Positions 28,373-37,091 of a stretch of DNA of 64,000 nt are shown in pieces (position 1 is the stretch's first letter; each line of letters opens with the position of its first letter). Under the pieces are notes generated by a model, which made no database searches, had not been told where the DNA came from, and was given only the letters and a program-made list of their open reading frames with translations. The DNA lies in assembly GCA_934254815.1 (NCBI GenBank), contig CAKQME010000003.1, positions 121,225 to 185,224 of the forward strand. Direction: 5' to 3'. Both the position numbers and the translations under genes were made by a program. The stretch comes from an uncultured Clostridia bacterium. Its GTDB lineage: Bacteria; Bacillota; Clostridia; Christensenellales; Borkfalkiaceae.

Positions 28373-29323
28373 TTACTTTTTTAACTTCGGCAACAACTTC
28401 CAACTATTAGATTTTAGTCCCATAGAAATCTTTATTCTACCCATCATCGACGACGATAGGCGCTTTGATAAATCATCAAGGCTTGACTCTAATTCAAAAA
28501 TAAAACCTGTAAATTCTATAGAAGGAAGCAAATATTTACAACATATCAACAACGATAGGAAATCATTTCTGCCGAACTTAATATCCCCTTTATTGTTCTT
28601 TGCTATACACAATTTTTTAGTAATTTCAAGATTAGTCGATAGCCTTGTTTTGGGCAATCTTGCGCAGAATGTTCTTTCTCCATGCGCCACGATATTTCTA
28701 TATGCTACAACCACTCCAAGCATATTAGTCAACTGATCTGCCGTTACATTATAATTGGTCGCCACTTGTTCCCGCTCATCGTCAAGCATATTTTTGTAAA
28801 AAATTGATGTCGTTCCAAAAGATAAAGCCCTGATTAAAACCCACATTGGTACATGACCATGGACATCGTGATTATGTGCTATATATTGCCTATACTTATT
28901 TGAATTACGATTTAATGCTTCAGAAATAGTAGAATTACAGTCATCTATTAACCGAGCAACTGCCGTCGCTGCTTTTTCGTTTTGCGTAAAATTTTCTTTC
29001 TGCAAATACACTTTCTCGTCAACACCGTGAACACGACTGAACTCGTGTGCAATCAAAGCTTTAATATGCGTTTCTATAGATGACGTATATTTATATACGA
29101 TACTTCGTAAATTTTTATCAAATGCATATAAATATCGGATATCGTCAAATGTTGTACCTTTATAAAACTTATCATTCACCTTGAAAGTCGGTGAATACCC
29201 GTTAATAACGTTGTAATACCCTTCTAATCTTAAAAAGTCTATTGCTTCGTCTTCATCAACAATGATCAATCCGTCGTTTTTTAGTTTTTCAAGTTGCTGT
29301 TCATAAGTAAAAAATTCTTTCAT
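28373..29323 (-). CDS. AbiF/AbiD-like HEPN abortive-infection protein (Abi_2)
   Basis: The 316-aa protein has Abi_2 family marks: a YEQQLEKLKNDGLII start, FLRLEGYYNVINGY, and PMWVLIRALSFGTTSIFY. The HEPN ribonuclease motif R-x4-H is in YRNIVAHGER (Arg209, His214). Proteins of this family act as RNA-cutting toxins in abortive infection, and AbiF-type members are known to associate with a structured noncoding RNA. Here two related predicted RNAs lie immediately upstream. The RBS is weak (GGAAAACGGA). A toxin with RNA antitoxin is the best reading; the phage trigger is unknown. Confidence 0.8.
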   Translation of the reverse strand: MKEFFTYEQQLEKLKNDGLIIVDEDEAIDFLRLEGYYNVINGYSPTFKVNDKFYKGTTFDDIRYLYAFDKNLRSIVYKYTSSIETHIKALIAHEFSRVHGVDEKVYLQKENFTQNEKAATAVARLIDDCNSTISEALNRNSNKYRQYIAHNHDVHGHVPMWVLIRALSFGTTSIFYKNMLDDEREQVATNYNVTADQLTNMLGVVVAYRNIVAHGERTFCARLPKTRLSTNLEITKKLCIAKNNKGDIKFGRNDFLSLLICCKYLLPSIEFTGFIFELESSLDDLSKRLSSSMMGRIKISMGLKSNSWKLLPKLKK

Positions 29324-29339
29324 TCCGTTTTCCGTTATA

Positions 29340-29404
29340 AAGAATTAGGGAGCCCCATAAATGGAACTCCCTGCAGACCTCGGTCGCCCAAGGTTCTTTC
29401 CGTA
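29340..29404 (-). ncRNA. predicted structured RNA A upstream of the Abi gene
   Basis: From a promoter (TATCAT at 29410-29415, TTGACG at 29433-29438, spacer 17) transcription would start near 29403. The RNA begins GUACGGAAAG, then ACCUUGG-GCGA-CCGAGGU forms a 7-bp hairpin with a GNRA loop, then UCUGCA, then an 11-bp terminator-like stem (29347-29372). The terminator ends 18 bases before the Abi start. This mirrors RNA antitoxin, terminator, toxin layouts of type III systems. It was found by eye; expression is not shown. Confidence 0.6.
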
Positions 29405-29409
29405 CTTAT

Positions 29410-29438
29410 ATGATACCATTTTTTATAGTCGTCGTCAA
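29410..29438 (-). promoter_or_regulatory. promoter for RNA A
   Basis: TATCAT and TTGACG on the minus strand, 17 bp apart. Upstream are three tandem TTGACAAAAA units (29465-29494). Confidence 0.65.
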
Positions 29439-29464
29439 GCAATTTTCATTGCATAAAGAAAAAA

Positions 29465-29494
29465 TTTTTGTCAATTTTTGTCAATTTTTGTCAA
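29465..29494. repeat. three tandem 10-bp repeats
   Basis: On the plus strand TTTTTGTCAA occurs three times; on the minus strand each copy contains a consensus -35 hexamer TTGACA. Confidence 0.9.
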
Positions 29495-29512
29495 ACAATA
29501 TTTTACATATAT

Positions 29513-29615
29513 GTAATAAGGGGCCTTATAAATAAAGCCCCTTGCAGTCTTTATTTCACATAAAGAACTGTCCGTTAGAGATGCCTTTACATCCCATTTT
29601 TATTGTATGCTTTTC
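29513..29615 (-). ncRNA. predicted structured RNA B, related to RNA A
   Basis: A promoter (TATAAC at 29622-29627, TTGAAA at 29644-29649, spacer 16) would start an RNA near 29615. Its 3' part matches RNA A in order: ACGGACAG (29568-29575), a hairpin (29546-29569), GACUGCA, and a GC-rich terminator stem AAGGGGC/GCCCCUU (29518-29543). An extra 5' hairpin, GGGAUG/CAUCUC, is present. It may be a second antitoxin, a decoy or a duplicate. Confidence 0.5.
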
Positions 29616-29621
29616 CTTTCT

Positions 29622-29649
29622 GTTATATACCCCACGATTATTTTTTCAA
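29622..29649 (-). promoter_or_regulatory. promoter for RNA B
   Basis: Minus-strand TTGAAA and TATAAC are 16 bp apart. Confidence 0.5.
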
Positions 29650-29686
29650 ATGTAATATTTGATAAAAATTTTACGATTTTTTATAC

Positions 29687-29845
29687 TCAATCGACGATTA
29701 TTCTTTCGCAACCGTAATGCTCGGCGGAAAGTTTTATGATTTTTCTGTACTCCGTTTCAGTTAAAAGTTTTGCTCTTAATAGCAGTCGGAGCATATTTAC
29801 GCTATAATAAAACGCCGCGTTTTTCTTATCTTGTTCTGCCGTCAT
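29687..29845 (-). CDS. 52-aa SHOCT-like small protein
   Basis: ATG 29845 follows GGAGAAAAT. The 52-residue product (MTAEQDKKNA start; LLTETEYRKI segment) resembles short SHOCT-type proteins encoded beside recombinases in clostridial elements. The gene overlaps the end of the MazF gene by 20 bases, so the two are translated together. It could modulate the toxin, but that is only inferred from the overlap. Confidence 0.65.
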   Translation of the reverse strand: MTAEQDKKNAAFYYSVNMLRLLLRAKLLTETEYRKIIKLSAEHYGCERIIVD

Positions 29846-30206
29846 TTTTATTTTCTCCTGCACCGTTTGTTAATCCTATGCTTATAGAAATCGCCTCGTT
29901 TACCCTGTCCATAATACGATTATCTAACTTTCCGACGTATTCTTTCAATCGGCTTTTATCTACCGTGCGTATCTGTTCCAACAGCACCACAAAATCTTTT
30001 TCAAATACCTCTTCGCCTATCTCTATATGCGTAGGCAGTTTGGCTTTATTTCGCCTGCTCGTTATCGCCGCCACGATCGTAGTAGGGCTGTATTTATTCC
30101 CCGTATCGTTTTGTATCACGAGTACGGGACGAACGCCGCCCTGCTCGCTACCGATTACGGGACTTAAATCCGCATAATAGATTTCGTTTCTCTTTATATC
30201 TTTCAT
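29826..30206 (-). CDS. PemK/MazF-family endoribonuclease toxin-like protein
   Basis: The 126-aa protein begins KRNEIYYADLSPVIGSEQGG, then has RPVLVIQND, TTIVAAITSRR and EQIRTVDKSRL, all typical of MazF/PemK mRNA interferases. No MazE-type antitoxin gene precedes it; instead the 52-aa protein overlaps its end. Such a solitary MazF next to serine recombinases is a recurring layout in clostridial elements. It might stabilise the element or serve regulation. Confidence 0.85.
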   Translation of the reverse strand: MKDIKRNEIYYADLSPVIGSEQGGVRPVLVIQNDTGNKYSPTTIVAAITSRRNKAKLPTHIEIGEEVFEKDFVVLLEQIRTVDKSRLKEYVGKLDNRIMDRVNEAISISIGLTNGAGENKNDGRTR

Positions 30207-30271
30207 ATCGTTTTTCCTTTTATGTGAAAGGCGGACTCGTCCGTGCAGAACAAGTCCGTCGTTTTGTTAAA

Positions 30272-31645
30272 TCAATAATAATGCGTTCCCGTACAAACGA
30301 TATCCGCATATAACACTATATCGCCTACCGTTCCAGCAGGGAATTCGCCTGTAAAAGGCTGAGTTAAATTCCAGTCAAGATACCAGCCGCTAAATCTGTA
30401 CGTTGCAGGAGGATTTCCGCTACCCGTATGGTAAATGCCGCCGCAACCGTAATCTCTTTTAAGCGTGCTTATGGTTACCTTTTCTCCGTACTTATAACTC
30501 GTAGGATATAACCCGTCAGTAAGTCGGCTGTTGCCGTGTTCCGAACCGACCTCGAACAATCCGAGTTTAGAAGTTGATTTCCCGCACAAATAAGTGATCG
30601 AATAAGTTTTATCCGTATTTCCAAACTCGAAGTTAGGACGATCCATAGCAAGACTTTCTACCTTGCCTTGATTTTTTACTATCGAAGTATCGGTATTAAA
30701 CGAGTATTTAACAAGCGTATTGCCGTTTGCATCGTTCATAGTAACGGTTGTAGAGTAATAGTAATTAGAATTAATTGCCGCAATGATTTTGTTGTGATTT
30801 TCAATCGACAATCCGTCTACCGCATTTTTATTTAAATAGCCCGTTACTTTAAAGCCGTTTCCGTTTGCCGTTACCGTCGGATTACCTGCCGCATCTGCGT
30901 TCACTTTCTTTATTGCCGACGAAAGTGAACTGCTGTATGAAACGGTCAAAGAAGTCGGCTTTGTAACTTCGCTATCGTCTAATGCGACGGTATAGGCCGT
31001 AGACTTACTGTATGAGTATCCGAAAGTAATCTCGTTGTCGCTCTCCACATCGGCAACCAACTTGCCCGTTTTTCTTGAAACGTTTACCGTAGGACTTTTC
31101 CCCGCTTGCGCTACGGACAAATCATAAGACACCAACTGCTGTTTGTAATCGAGCAGGCACGACGCCGTTGCGTTCGGGTTTTCTCTTGCCGTTACGGTGA
31201 TTTTAATTTGTTCGCCAAAGGCTTTCAGACAAGTAACCGTCGCCGTTTTTGCGCCGTCTACGGTAGGCGTTACGGTAACGTAATCGGTTACGGTTTTACC
31301 GCTTGCCCATTCCGAATCTGCGTTGACGAAATCTACCGCCCAGTCCAACGGTTTTGCCGCTGCCGTCGTGGGCGTTACCGTTACCGCGAGATTAACGCTG
31401 AACGTTTTGGGCGCACTTGCCGCAAGCGGCGCGGGTGTAAACAACATTCTTGCCGGCAACAGGTGATATTCGCCGTCCATAAGGTTTTTGCCGTTCTCGT
31501 CCGTAACCGTATCTTTGACTTCCGCTACGTTATCCGGCGTAATTGACGGCTTCGTTTTAATCGTTAAAAAAAATCCGCCAAGCCCTAACGCGATCACCAT
31601 AACGAACGATAATGCCCAGATTGTCATTTTTTTTGCTTTACTCAT
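30272..31645 (-). CDS. secreted or membrane-anchored protein with Ig-like region and a C-terminal repeat
   Basis: The 457-aa protein has an N-terminal transmembrane or signal segment (about residues 8-28), Thr/Val-rich sequence suggestive of Ig-like folds (about 75-200), and a C-terminal GWYLDWNLTQPFTGEF motif typical of Listeria-Bacteroides repeats. No catalytic motif is seen. It lies in the mobile island and may be an adhesin or surface cargo. AGGAG overlaps the stop of the 53-aa ORF upstream. Confidence 0.7.
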   Translation of the reverse strand: MSKAKKMTIWALSFVMVIALGLGGFFLTIKTKPSITPDNVAEVKDTVTDENGKNLMDGEYHLLPARMLFTPAPLAASAPKTFSVNLAVTVTPTTAAAKPLDWAVDFVNADSEWASGKTVTDYVTVTPTVDGAKTATVTCLKAFGEQIKITVTARENPNATASCLLDYKQQLVSYDLSVAQAGKSPTVNVSRKTGKLVADVESDNEITFGYSYSKSTAYTVALDDSEVTKPTSLTVSYSSSLSSAIKKVNADAAGNPTVTANGNGFKVTGYLNKNAVDGLSIENHNKIIAAINSNYYYSTTVTMNDANGNTLVKYSFNTDTSIVKNQGKVESLAMDRPNFEFGNTDKTYSITYLCGKSTSKLGLFEVGSEHGNSRLTDGLYPTSYKYGEKVTISTLKRDYGCGGIYHTGSGNPPATYRFSGWYLDWNLTQPFTGEFPAGTVGDIVLYADIVCTGTHYY

Positions 31646-31650
31646 TTTTT

Positions 31651-31812
31651 CTACTCCTTTAAAAATTTTAAGTAGTCCTTTCGTTGCCCGCTATATCGCA
31701 AACGAGCAACGAAAATGTTTGCTTTTTTTGTATCAATCGTTTTGCGCTCGTATTTGCTTTGCTTCCCCAAGCGCGGGGTACGTCGTCTTTCGGTTATGCC
31801 TTTAACCCTCAT
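31651..31812 (-). CDS. 53-aa basic protein, hypothetical
   Basis: ATG 31812 follows GGGAGGTGG. The product is rich in Lys and Arg (MRVKGITERRRTPRLGKQSK start) and ends YLKFLKE. Its TAG lies within the ribosome binding site of the next gene, which suggests coupling. No family is recognised, and it could be spurious given the irregular composition nearby. Confidence 0.4.
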   Translation of the reverse strand: MRVKGITERRRTPRLGKQSKYERKTIDTKKANIFVARLRYSGQRKDYLKFLKE

Positions 31813-32126
31813 AGGAATTCCACCTCCCCACGGTTCTCGTCGGGACGCCCTCTTTGGTTGCGACGGCTCACGAAATTTCTTCCGCTTCAACGCTCGACCT
31901 GAGACTGGACGTAAGTATCTTTAAGTTCTCTGCTTGTTTTCGCCGCCAATTCGGTTGCGCCGAATCGCTCGAATTTTTCTTTCTTCCTTTCTTTGGCTTG
32001 CCCGCGGTTCGCGCGGACGGCAGAGAGAATGTAAAAGACGCGTAATTTATTCAATTGTTTTCGAGAAACAAAATAAGCCTCTCACTTTTCATGCCGAAAA
32101 AATGAGAGGCCTATGCGCTTAAATTT
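31813..32126. other. intergenic stretch without a recognised gene
   Basis: GC-richer sequence with open frames on both strands, none with a good start and family match. It contains the terminator at 32077-32110. Confidence 0.5.
32077..32110 (-). terminator. terminator after the sigma factor gene
   Basis: GCCTCTCA and TGAGAGGC pair across a loop of about 18 bases. It follows the stop codon at 32127. Confidence 0.6.
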
Positions 32127-32636
32127 TTAATTTTCTAAAATTTTTTTTAATTTAGCAATTATGCGATTGATTTTTCTGCTTATATTCGACTGATTCACTC
32201 CGTACTGTTTACTCAATTGTACTTGCGATTTTTCGTCGAAAAAATGCTCAATAAGCAACTTCTTTTCGTCAGGTGAAAGCAGAAGAAACGCTTTTCTTAG
32301 TTCCGCCACAGTCATTTTGTTTATTACCTCTGCTTCCACATCCGTCTTTGTATCCGCAAAGACTTCCGCGCCGAGAGTTTCGTCCGTATCCAAAGCGTCG
32401 TAAGAAACGTCGCCGTTTAACAAAGAACGCTCGTCTATGTACTTTTGTCGTCGTTTGTCCTTGTAATACGCTTTATACGTTTCTTCCGTTACTTCCATCA
32501 GCATTCCGTATAACGGCAAATAGAATTTTTCTGCATAAGACTTGTCCGACTGCTCGAGTTCTTGAAGTTCGCTATATGTGATTTCTTTATATTTTCCGTT
32601 TTCTAAAATAAATACTTTTTCAGGTGCGTATTTCAC
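32127..32636 (-). CDS. sigma-70 family factor, region 4-like
   Basis: The 169-aa protein starts at GTG 32636 with GGAGGA upstream. The C-terminal third (LSPDEKKLLIEHFF, then QVQLSKQYGVNQSNISRKIN) is a sigma region 4 helix-turn-helix; region 2 is not obvious. Such short sigma-like proteins occur in Tn1549-type and recombinase elements, where they control element genes. A long hairpin covers its ribosome binding site. Confidence 0.75.
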   Translation of the reverse strand: MKYAPEKVFILENGKYKEITYSELQELEQSDKSYAEKFYLPLYGMLMEVTEETYKAYYKDKRRQKYIDERSLLNGDVSYDALDTDETLGAEVFADTKTDVEAEVINKMTVAELRKAFLLLSPDEKKLLIEHFFDEKSQVQLSKQYGVNQSNISRKINRIIAKLKKILEN

Positions 32637-32642
32637 CGTTTT

Positions 32643-32697
32643 GTCCTCCTGAATCTGAAATTTGATTTTTAAAGTTCAAATCTCAAATCCGGAGGAC
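32643..32697 (-). promoter_or_regulatory. hairpin covering the sigma factor ribosome binding site
   Basis: GTCCTCC and GGAGGAC lie at the two ends and an imperfect inner stem (ATTTGA/TCAAAT) extends the pairing. The 3' arm contains the Shine-Dalgarno sequence, so translation may be controlled. Confidence 0.5.
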
Positions 32698-32721
32698 TTC
32701 TTATGCCGTTTCCGCCCTTAT

Positions 32722-32943
32722 TTAAATGAAAATATACAAAAATGCGCCTATCTCGCAAAATTTCAATTTGCAAAATAGACGCATTTTCGATTTTTTGATG
32801 ATGTTGTTTAGCATATCTACTGTTTCCGTATCTTTCCCTCTTACTTTTTCTGCTACTCTTTCCGCTGCCGTTTACCCCGATATTTCAAGATTTCGGCTAT
32901 CGCTTAATGCGAGCGATACTGCGTAAAATTTATTTTCACGCAT
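32722..32943 (-). pseudogene. small ORF interrupted by an in-frame stop
   Basis: ATG 32943 follows GGAGGGG. The frame reads MRENKFYAVSLALSDSRNLE, then ISG, then TAA (32872-32874), and continues as TAAERVAEKVRGKDTETVDM for dozens of codons without another stop. The joined product would be about 73 aa. The end overlaps a hairpin (about 32738-32787) with a T run. It could be a decayed gene, two short genes or a stop read through; no family is recognised. Confidence 0.4.
32738..32787 (-). terminator. terminator-like hairpin
   Basis: AAAATGCG-CTAT and ATAG-CGCATTTT arms pair around an inner GCAAAAT hairpin; T-rich sequence follows on the minus strand. Confidence 0.5.
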
Positions 32944-33089
32944 AAAAAAATCCCCTCCTTCCAAAAAACTCGGAAAGAGAGAATTTTACATAACCATACT
33001 GTCCCGTACTTACCTCGTTTTTTTTATTACGAGATTTCAACCATTAAATTAATTTTACATTATAATAGTTTTTGTTACAATTTTCTTGC

Positions 33090-34100
33090 TTAAAATTCAC
33101 TATTTATATTGCATATAGAATCTGCAATTCTCATACTTAAAGCGCGTTTGTCGTTGGGGTGAATGGTGGAATGTTCGCAAACGTCGCTACTTTCGACCAA
33201 GGTTACGCCGCTTAAAACGCCGTCAAATTTTCTTTGCGCGTTTTGCAGTGCAGTAAAACCTTCGCTTTGCCCGACCATATCGCAAATTACCACGACCGAA
33301 AAAGGCAGGTTTTCGTCCTTTAAATCGGCGCGCCAGTCGGTGATAAGAGTTTTAATCATATCGCCGTAAATAGTCGCCTCGGGCAGATAGCCGTTGCTTT
33401 CGCCCTGATACCAGATAACGCGGGCAAACGCAAAGGGAATTATATGTGAAAACATACTCTCGTATAAAAAGCCGTTTTCGTTCCAAAAATATCCGTTAGC
33501 AGAGGAAGTCGCTTTACGCAGCGAATAATCGACTAACCCCTCGAATTTATCCGCCGAAGATTTTTTAAGCCACGACTGTATCACCGACGCGCCCTGATAG
33601 CACTCTACCATACCTACGACCACGCCGAGTTTTTTCCTTAACTCCGCGCCCGTGTGATAGGCTATTGCCGAAAATCTTTTAACGGTTTCTTTACGCACCG
33701 ACTGCCAACCATCGCTTTCGAGAAAAACCGCGTCGTCTTTTTCGGGACGATTGACGGCGAAAAATCTTAAATCTTCGTCCGCGGTGTAATCGTCGTTACC
33801 GCAAATTTCCTCGCCAACGCGTAGTTGCGCGTTGGACTGCCCCGCCACGAGATATACCTCGCCTACGGCAACGTTTTTTACAACTTTCCTCTCACCGTTT
33901 AAATAAACGACTAATTCGAGATTATTTTTATAAGTTTCGGGGTTAAGCGCGATAATCCACTTATCCCCGTCGGCAGTCGCGGCGTAAGTTTTGCCGCAAA
34001 ACTCGACTTTAACCTCGCCTTTTCCGTAGCCGAAAATATAATTAGTTTTATTTGCCTGCAAAACCAAACCGTCGCAAAATACGCTTGCTAATTCAATCAT
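33090..34100 (-). CDS. sialate O-acetylesterase-like SGNH hydrolase
   Basis: The 336-aa protein has the SASA/DUF303 pattern: GQSNAQ with the catalytic Ser, VIWYQGESNGY, and STIHPNDKRAL carrying the expected Asp/His. This family removes acetyl groups from sialic acid or from plant glycans such as xylan. No signal peptide is visible, so it is cytoplasmic. It is the first host gene outside the mobile island on this side and begins the second glycan locus. The exact substrate is unknown. Confidence 0.8.
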   Translation of the reverse strand: MIELASVFCDGLVLQANKTNYIFGYGKGEVKVEFCGKTYAATADGDKWIIALNPETYKNNLELVVYLNGERKVVKNVAVGEVYLVAGQSNAQLRVGEEICGNDDYTADEDLRFFAVNRPEKDDAVFLESDGWQSVRKETVKRFSAIAYHTGAELRKKLGVVVGMVECYQGASVIQSWLKKSSADKFEGLVDYSLRKATSSANGYFWNENGFLYESMFSHIIPFAFARVIWYQGESNGYLPEATIYGDMIKTLITDWRADLKDENLPFSVVVICDMVGQSEGFTALQNAQRKFDGVLSGVTLVESSDVCEHSTIHPNDKRALSMRIADSICNINSEF

Positions 34101-34240
34101 AAATTTCTCCTTTCGCTTATTAGCGGTTTCTTTGTGTTTTTTACCACCTTAGTTTTTTAAACTACAAATATGTCAAACACGATGATCGTATTTTTCACTT
34201 ACTTCAATAACGGCGCTGGAATAAAATGTTTACAACTTAT

Positions 34241-34888
34241 CTAAATACATATTTTTAATTTGCAAACAATATACCCGATTAAGACTGAATAAACTCGACA
34301 ATCGGCGTTACGTCCTGCAATGAATGTGGGTGATGCCCGCAACCGGGTTTCTAAAATATACCCAATTTTTAAGCCGCGCAAATGGTAGTAATCAACCATA
34401 ATTTTACAGTTTTCGACGTGCGGCACTACGGCATCCGCATCGCCCACAACGATCAGCACGGGCAAACGATTTTTTGAAAATTCTTCCAAACGATCGATCG
34501 GACTAAATGCATATTCTTTGAACGTTTCTTCATTTAGTAAATACTCTTTTAATAGTTCGGCGTGTTCTTTCGAGTTACACGGCGGCCACGATTTCAAATT
34601 CAATACAGGCACATCGAGATACAATTTTTCCACATATTCGGGATAGCACAACGCATAGTTAAACGCGTACAACCCTCCACGAGAAAAACCAAATAGAAAC
34701 GGCTTCATTTTCAAACCGTATTTTTTGCGCAAATGCAAGTGAAACAAGTGCATCAACCGCACCGCATGATTACTTCCGTACATGTTGCTGATTTCATAAT
34801 ACACGCGGGCATACCCATTAGAAAAAGGTTCTTGCTCCACCTGATCGAACGCGTAAAAAAATCCTGTTTCCCACACCTGTTTTTTCAT
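34241..34888 (-). pseudogene. damaged alpha/beta hydrolase gene
   Basis: The 215-codon frame contains the nucleophile elbow FGFSRGGLYAFNYA and PVLIVVGDADAVVP, typical of a hydrolase family with full-length proteins near 270 aa. The C-terminus reads differently from the family, but a one-base shift near 34352 gives PGCGHHPHSLQDVTPIVEF and a stop at 34279-34281, restoring the conserved His region. The N-terminus also appears shortened. A decayed gene or a sequencing slip in the C run is likely. Confidence 0.65.
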
Positions 34889-34941
34889 TTCACCTTATCA
34901 CTCTGCCCGCAGAAAAGCCAAATTATACGTGTAAAACGCAA

Positions 34942-36924
34942 TCATGAAATTGTTATTTCAAAAAATCTTGCTTGATTAAGTTCCGTGAAATTTACAATAA
35001 GAACTTCGTTTTCATAGTTAAAAAATACTCCTTGTTTTTGGGGATAAGACATAATTACTTTTTTACCTCCGCACACAGGTATTTTTATAACATTTTCTCC
35101 ACCGAGATTATAAACCGCTAGATATATTCTTTCTTTTGTTTTAAATCCAAAAGCAAGATGTTTTTCACCGAATTTAGTAAAACCAAAAGGGAACACAGGC
35201 AATGCAGTTTTTTTTGCCCTTTTTATACGTTTACTATACTCCACGCCCTCTTTTACAAGTGCAAAATTTTCCGAATTCAACTTTGAGAGATCGCTTGCAA
35301 GATGCATTCTTCCAATAAACGAATTTATCATATTCATTATAACTTGCTCTTTGCCGATATGATCACCCACCGCAGGGTAACTCCATACTGCCGCCTGTTC
35401 AGGTATTACAGCAGCGAGAATGTTTCCCGCAATATACGGATATTTAAGGTAATCTGTCTGATCGGAAGTTGATACTATTGAAAAATGTCTTAGAGTCTCG
35501 TAGTCCATGCGCATACCACCCGACGAACAAGTTTCAAAAATTGTGTTCGGATACAAATGCCTTATGTCATCTATCCACTCAAAATAAGCAGCCGAACATT
35601 TTTTAAGTCCGTCGCCATACCCGTCAGCATCACGCTCAGCACCTATTCCAACGTCTTGATTATAATCAAGTTTAATATAATCCGCACCGTATTCTTCAAT
35701 CATTCTTTCTATTGTTTTCGTAAGATACTCTCTCACTTTTTTTGCCCGAAAATCCAGAAAAAGTCTATCACCCACCTCAACTCTTTCTTTATATCGAGTA
35801 ATAAAACAATCATCATCGTAATAATTAAGCATTTTTTCACACTTAATTCCTACTATTTCAGGTTCTATCCATAGCCCAGACTTTAAACCGAGAGAACGGA
35901 TATAATCAGTAGTATATTTTACGCCGTGAGGAAAACGCACTTTACTTTCTTTCCACTCGCCTACAAACGGATAAATAATACTACCGTCAACTTCATCGTG
36001 CCAGCCGCAGTCGATAACATAATATTCGGCACCCGCCTTTGCTGCAAATTGTGCGTATTTTTTTGTATTTTCCTCACAAGGGCTGTCCCACGACAACCAC
36101 ATATACTCATTAAAAATAACTGGTAAATTTTCATCAGGCGTACATTTTCCCGCAATTACACTACGATATGACGTTATTTCTTCTATTGCACCACTTGCGG
36201 TATTCCCGAAAGCCAAAGCAAAATTTACGGTTTTTAAACTATCACCGCATTTTAAAGTTTTATACCACCCACCAAAAGCCTCGTTTCCCCCATCAAGACA
36301 AACGTATAATTCTCCGAGCCTATCACTTATTTCATAGTACCACGAATCATGGCTCTCTATCTGAAAGAAGACAAATTTATCATCAGGCAATTTTAATAAT
36401 CCTTGTGGCAATGCTTCTTTAGTAGACCAACTACCGATATTTGCCTGCGCAACTCGACATTGCATTTCACCTTTATAACGATTTAATCCAAGATTTTCAA
36501 GTGTATCCGTACGCGGTTGACACTCAGAATGATGCCCCTGCACAAAACGTGTAAATTCAACCTGATTGCACCGTTCAAACGTTACTCCGAGCGGATAAAC
36601 GAACGAAGCGTTCACAATGGTTATAGGTTTTTCAGATATATTTTTAACCGAAATATTCATTGAAACCACCGAATCCGATCCATAATTTTTAAACTCAGTT
36701 ATAACTTCTATAATATCGTTTCTTTGCGTGATATAAAGACTACCGTTTACAATTTTATGCGTAACGTACTTAAGCGTTGGCGTTTCACTTGATTTAACAA
36801 GTTTAGAACCTAAACGCGAAAGTTTATTTCTGCCAGCAACACCGATTTCGATAAAAGGAACACCACCCATAGTTATAAAATCATCTTTTACGGTAAAACC
36901 CAAATTTGTAAAATTGATAACCAT
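34942..36924 (-). CDS. GH36 family alpha-galactosidase-like enzyme
   Basis: The 660-aa protein has an N-terminal beta-rich domain and a catalytic barrel: NEYMWLSWDSP, IDCGWH, SGLWIEPEIV, YIKLDYNQD with nucleophile Asp420, ETCSSGGMRMDY and STSDQTD with acid/base Asp488. These fit GH36 alpha-galactosidases. No signal peptide is seen, so it probably cleaves alpha-galactosides after import. Its ribosome binding site is AGGAGG. It belongs to the minus-strand glycan locus. Confidence 0.85.
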   Translation of the reverse strand: MVINFTNLGFTVKDDFITMGGVPFIEIGVAGRNKLSRLGSKLVKSSETPTLKYVTHKIVNGSLYITQRNDIIEVITEFKNYGSDSVVSMNISVKNISEKPITIVNASFVYPLGVTFERCNQVEFTRFVQGHHSECQPRTDTLENLGLNRYKGEMQCRVAQANIGSWSTKEALPQGLLKLPDDKFVFFQIESHDSWYYEISDRLGELYVCLDGGNEAFGGWYKTLKCGDSLKTVNFALAFGNTASGAIEEITSYRSVIAGKCTPDENLPVIFNEYMWLSWDSPCEENTKKYAQFAAKAGAEYYVIDCGWHDEVDGSIIYPFVGEWKESKVRFPHGVKYTTDYIRSLGLKSGLWIEPEIVGIKCEKMLNYYDDDCFITRYKERVEVGDRLFLDFRAKKVREYLTKTIERMIEEYGADYIKLDYNQDVGIGAERDADGYGDGLKKCSAAYFEWIDDIRHLYPNTIFETCSSGGMRMDYETLRHFSIVSTSDQTDYLKYPYIAGNILAAVIPEQAAVWSYPAVGDHIGKEQVIMNMINSFIGRMHLASDLSKLNSENFALVKEGVEYSKRIKRAKKTALPVFPFGFTKFGEKHLAFGFKTKERIYLAVYNLGGENVIKIPVCGGKKVIMSYPQKQGVFFNYENEVLIVNFTELNQARFFEITIS

Positions 36925-37091
36925 ATAAACAATTTCCTCCTATTATTTTTAATTATTGTCCAAGAAAATTATTCAATCTTATTCATCAATAAATTCCATA
37001 TGCGATTATCATTTTGCCCGTATAACAGAACAATATAGTTTTGATCAACTCAACATAGAACAATATATCACTGTATACTATATTAGTTTTA

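Noticed and set aside
29340..29600. CRISPR array suggested by repeated hairpin units
   Set aside because: Only two diverged units with different spacing and no spacers; they read better as two small RNAs with terminators.
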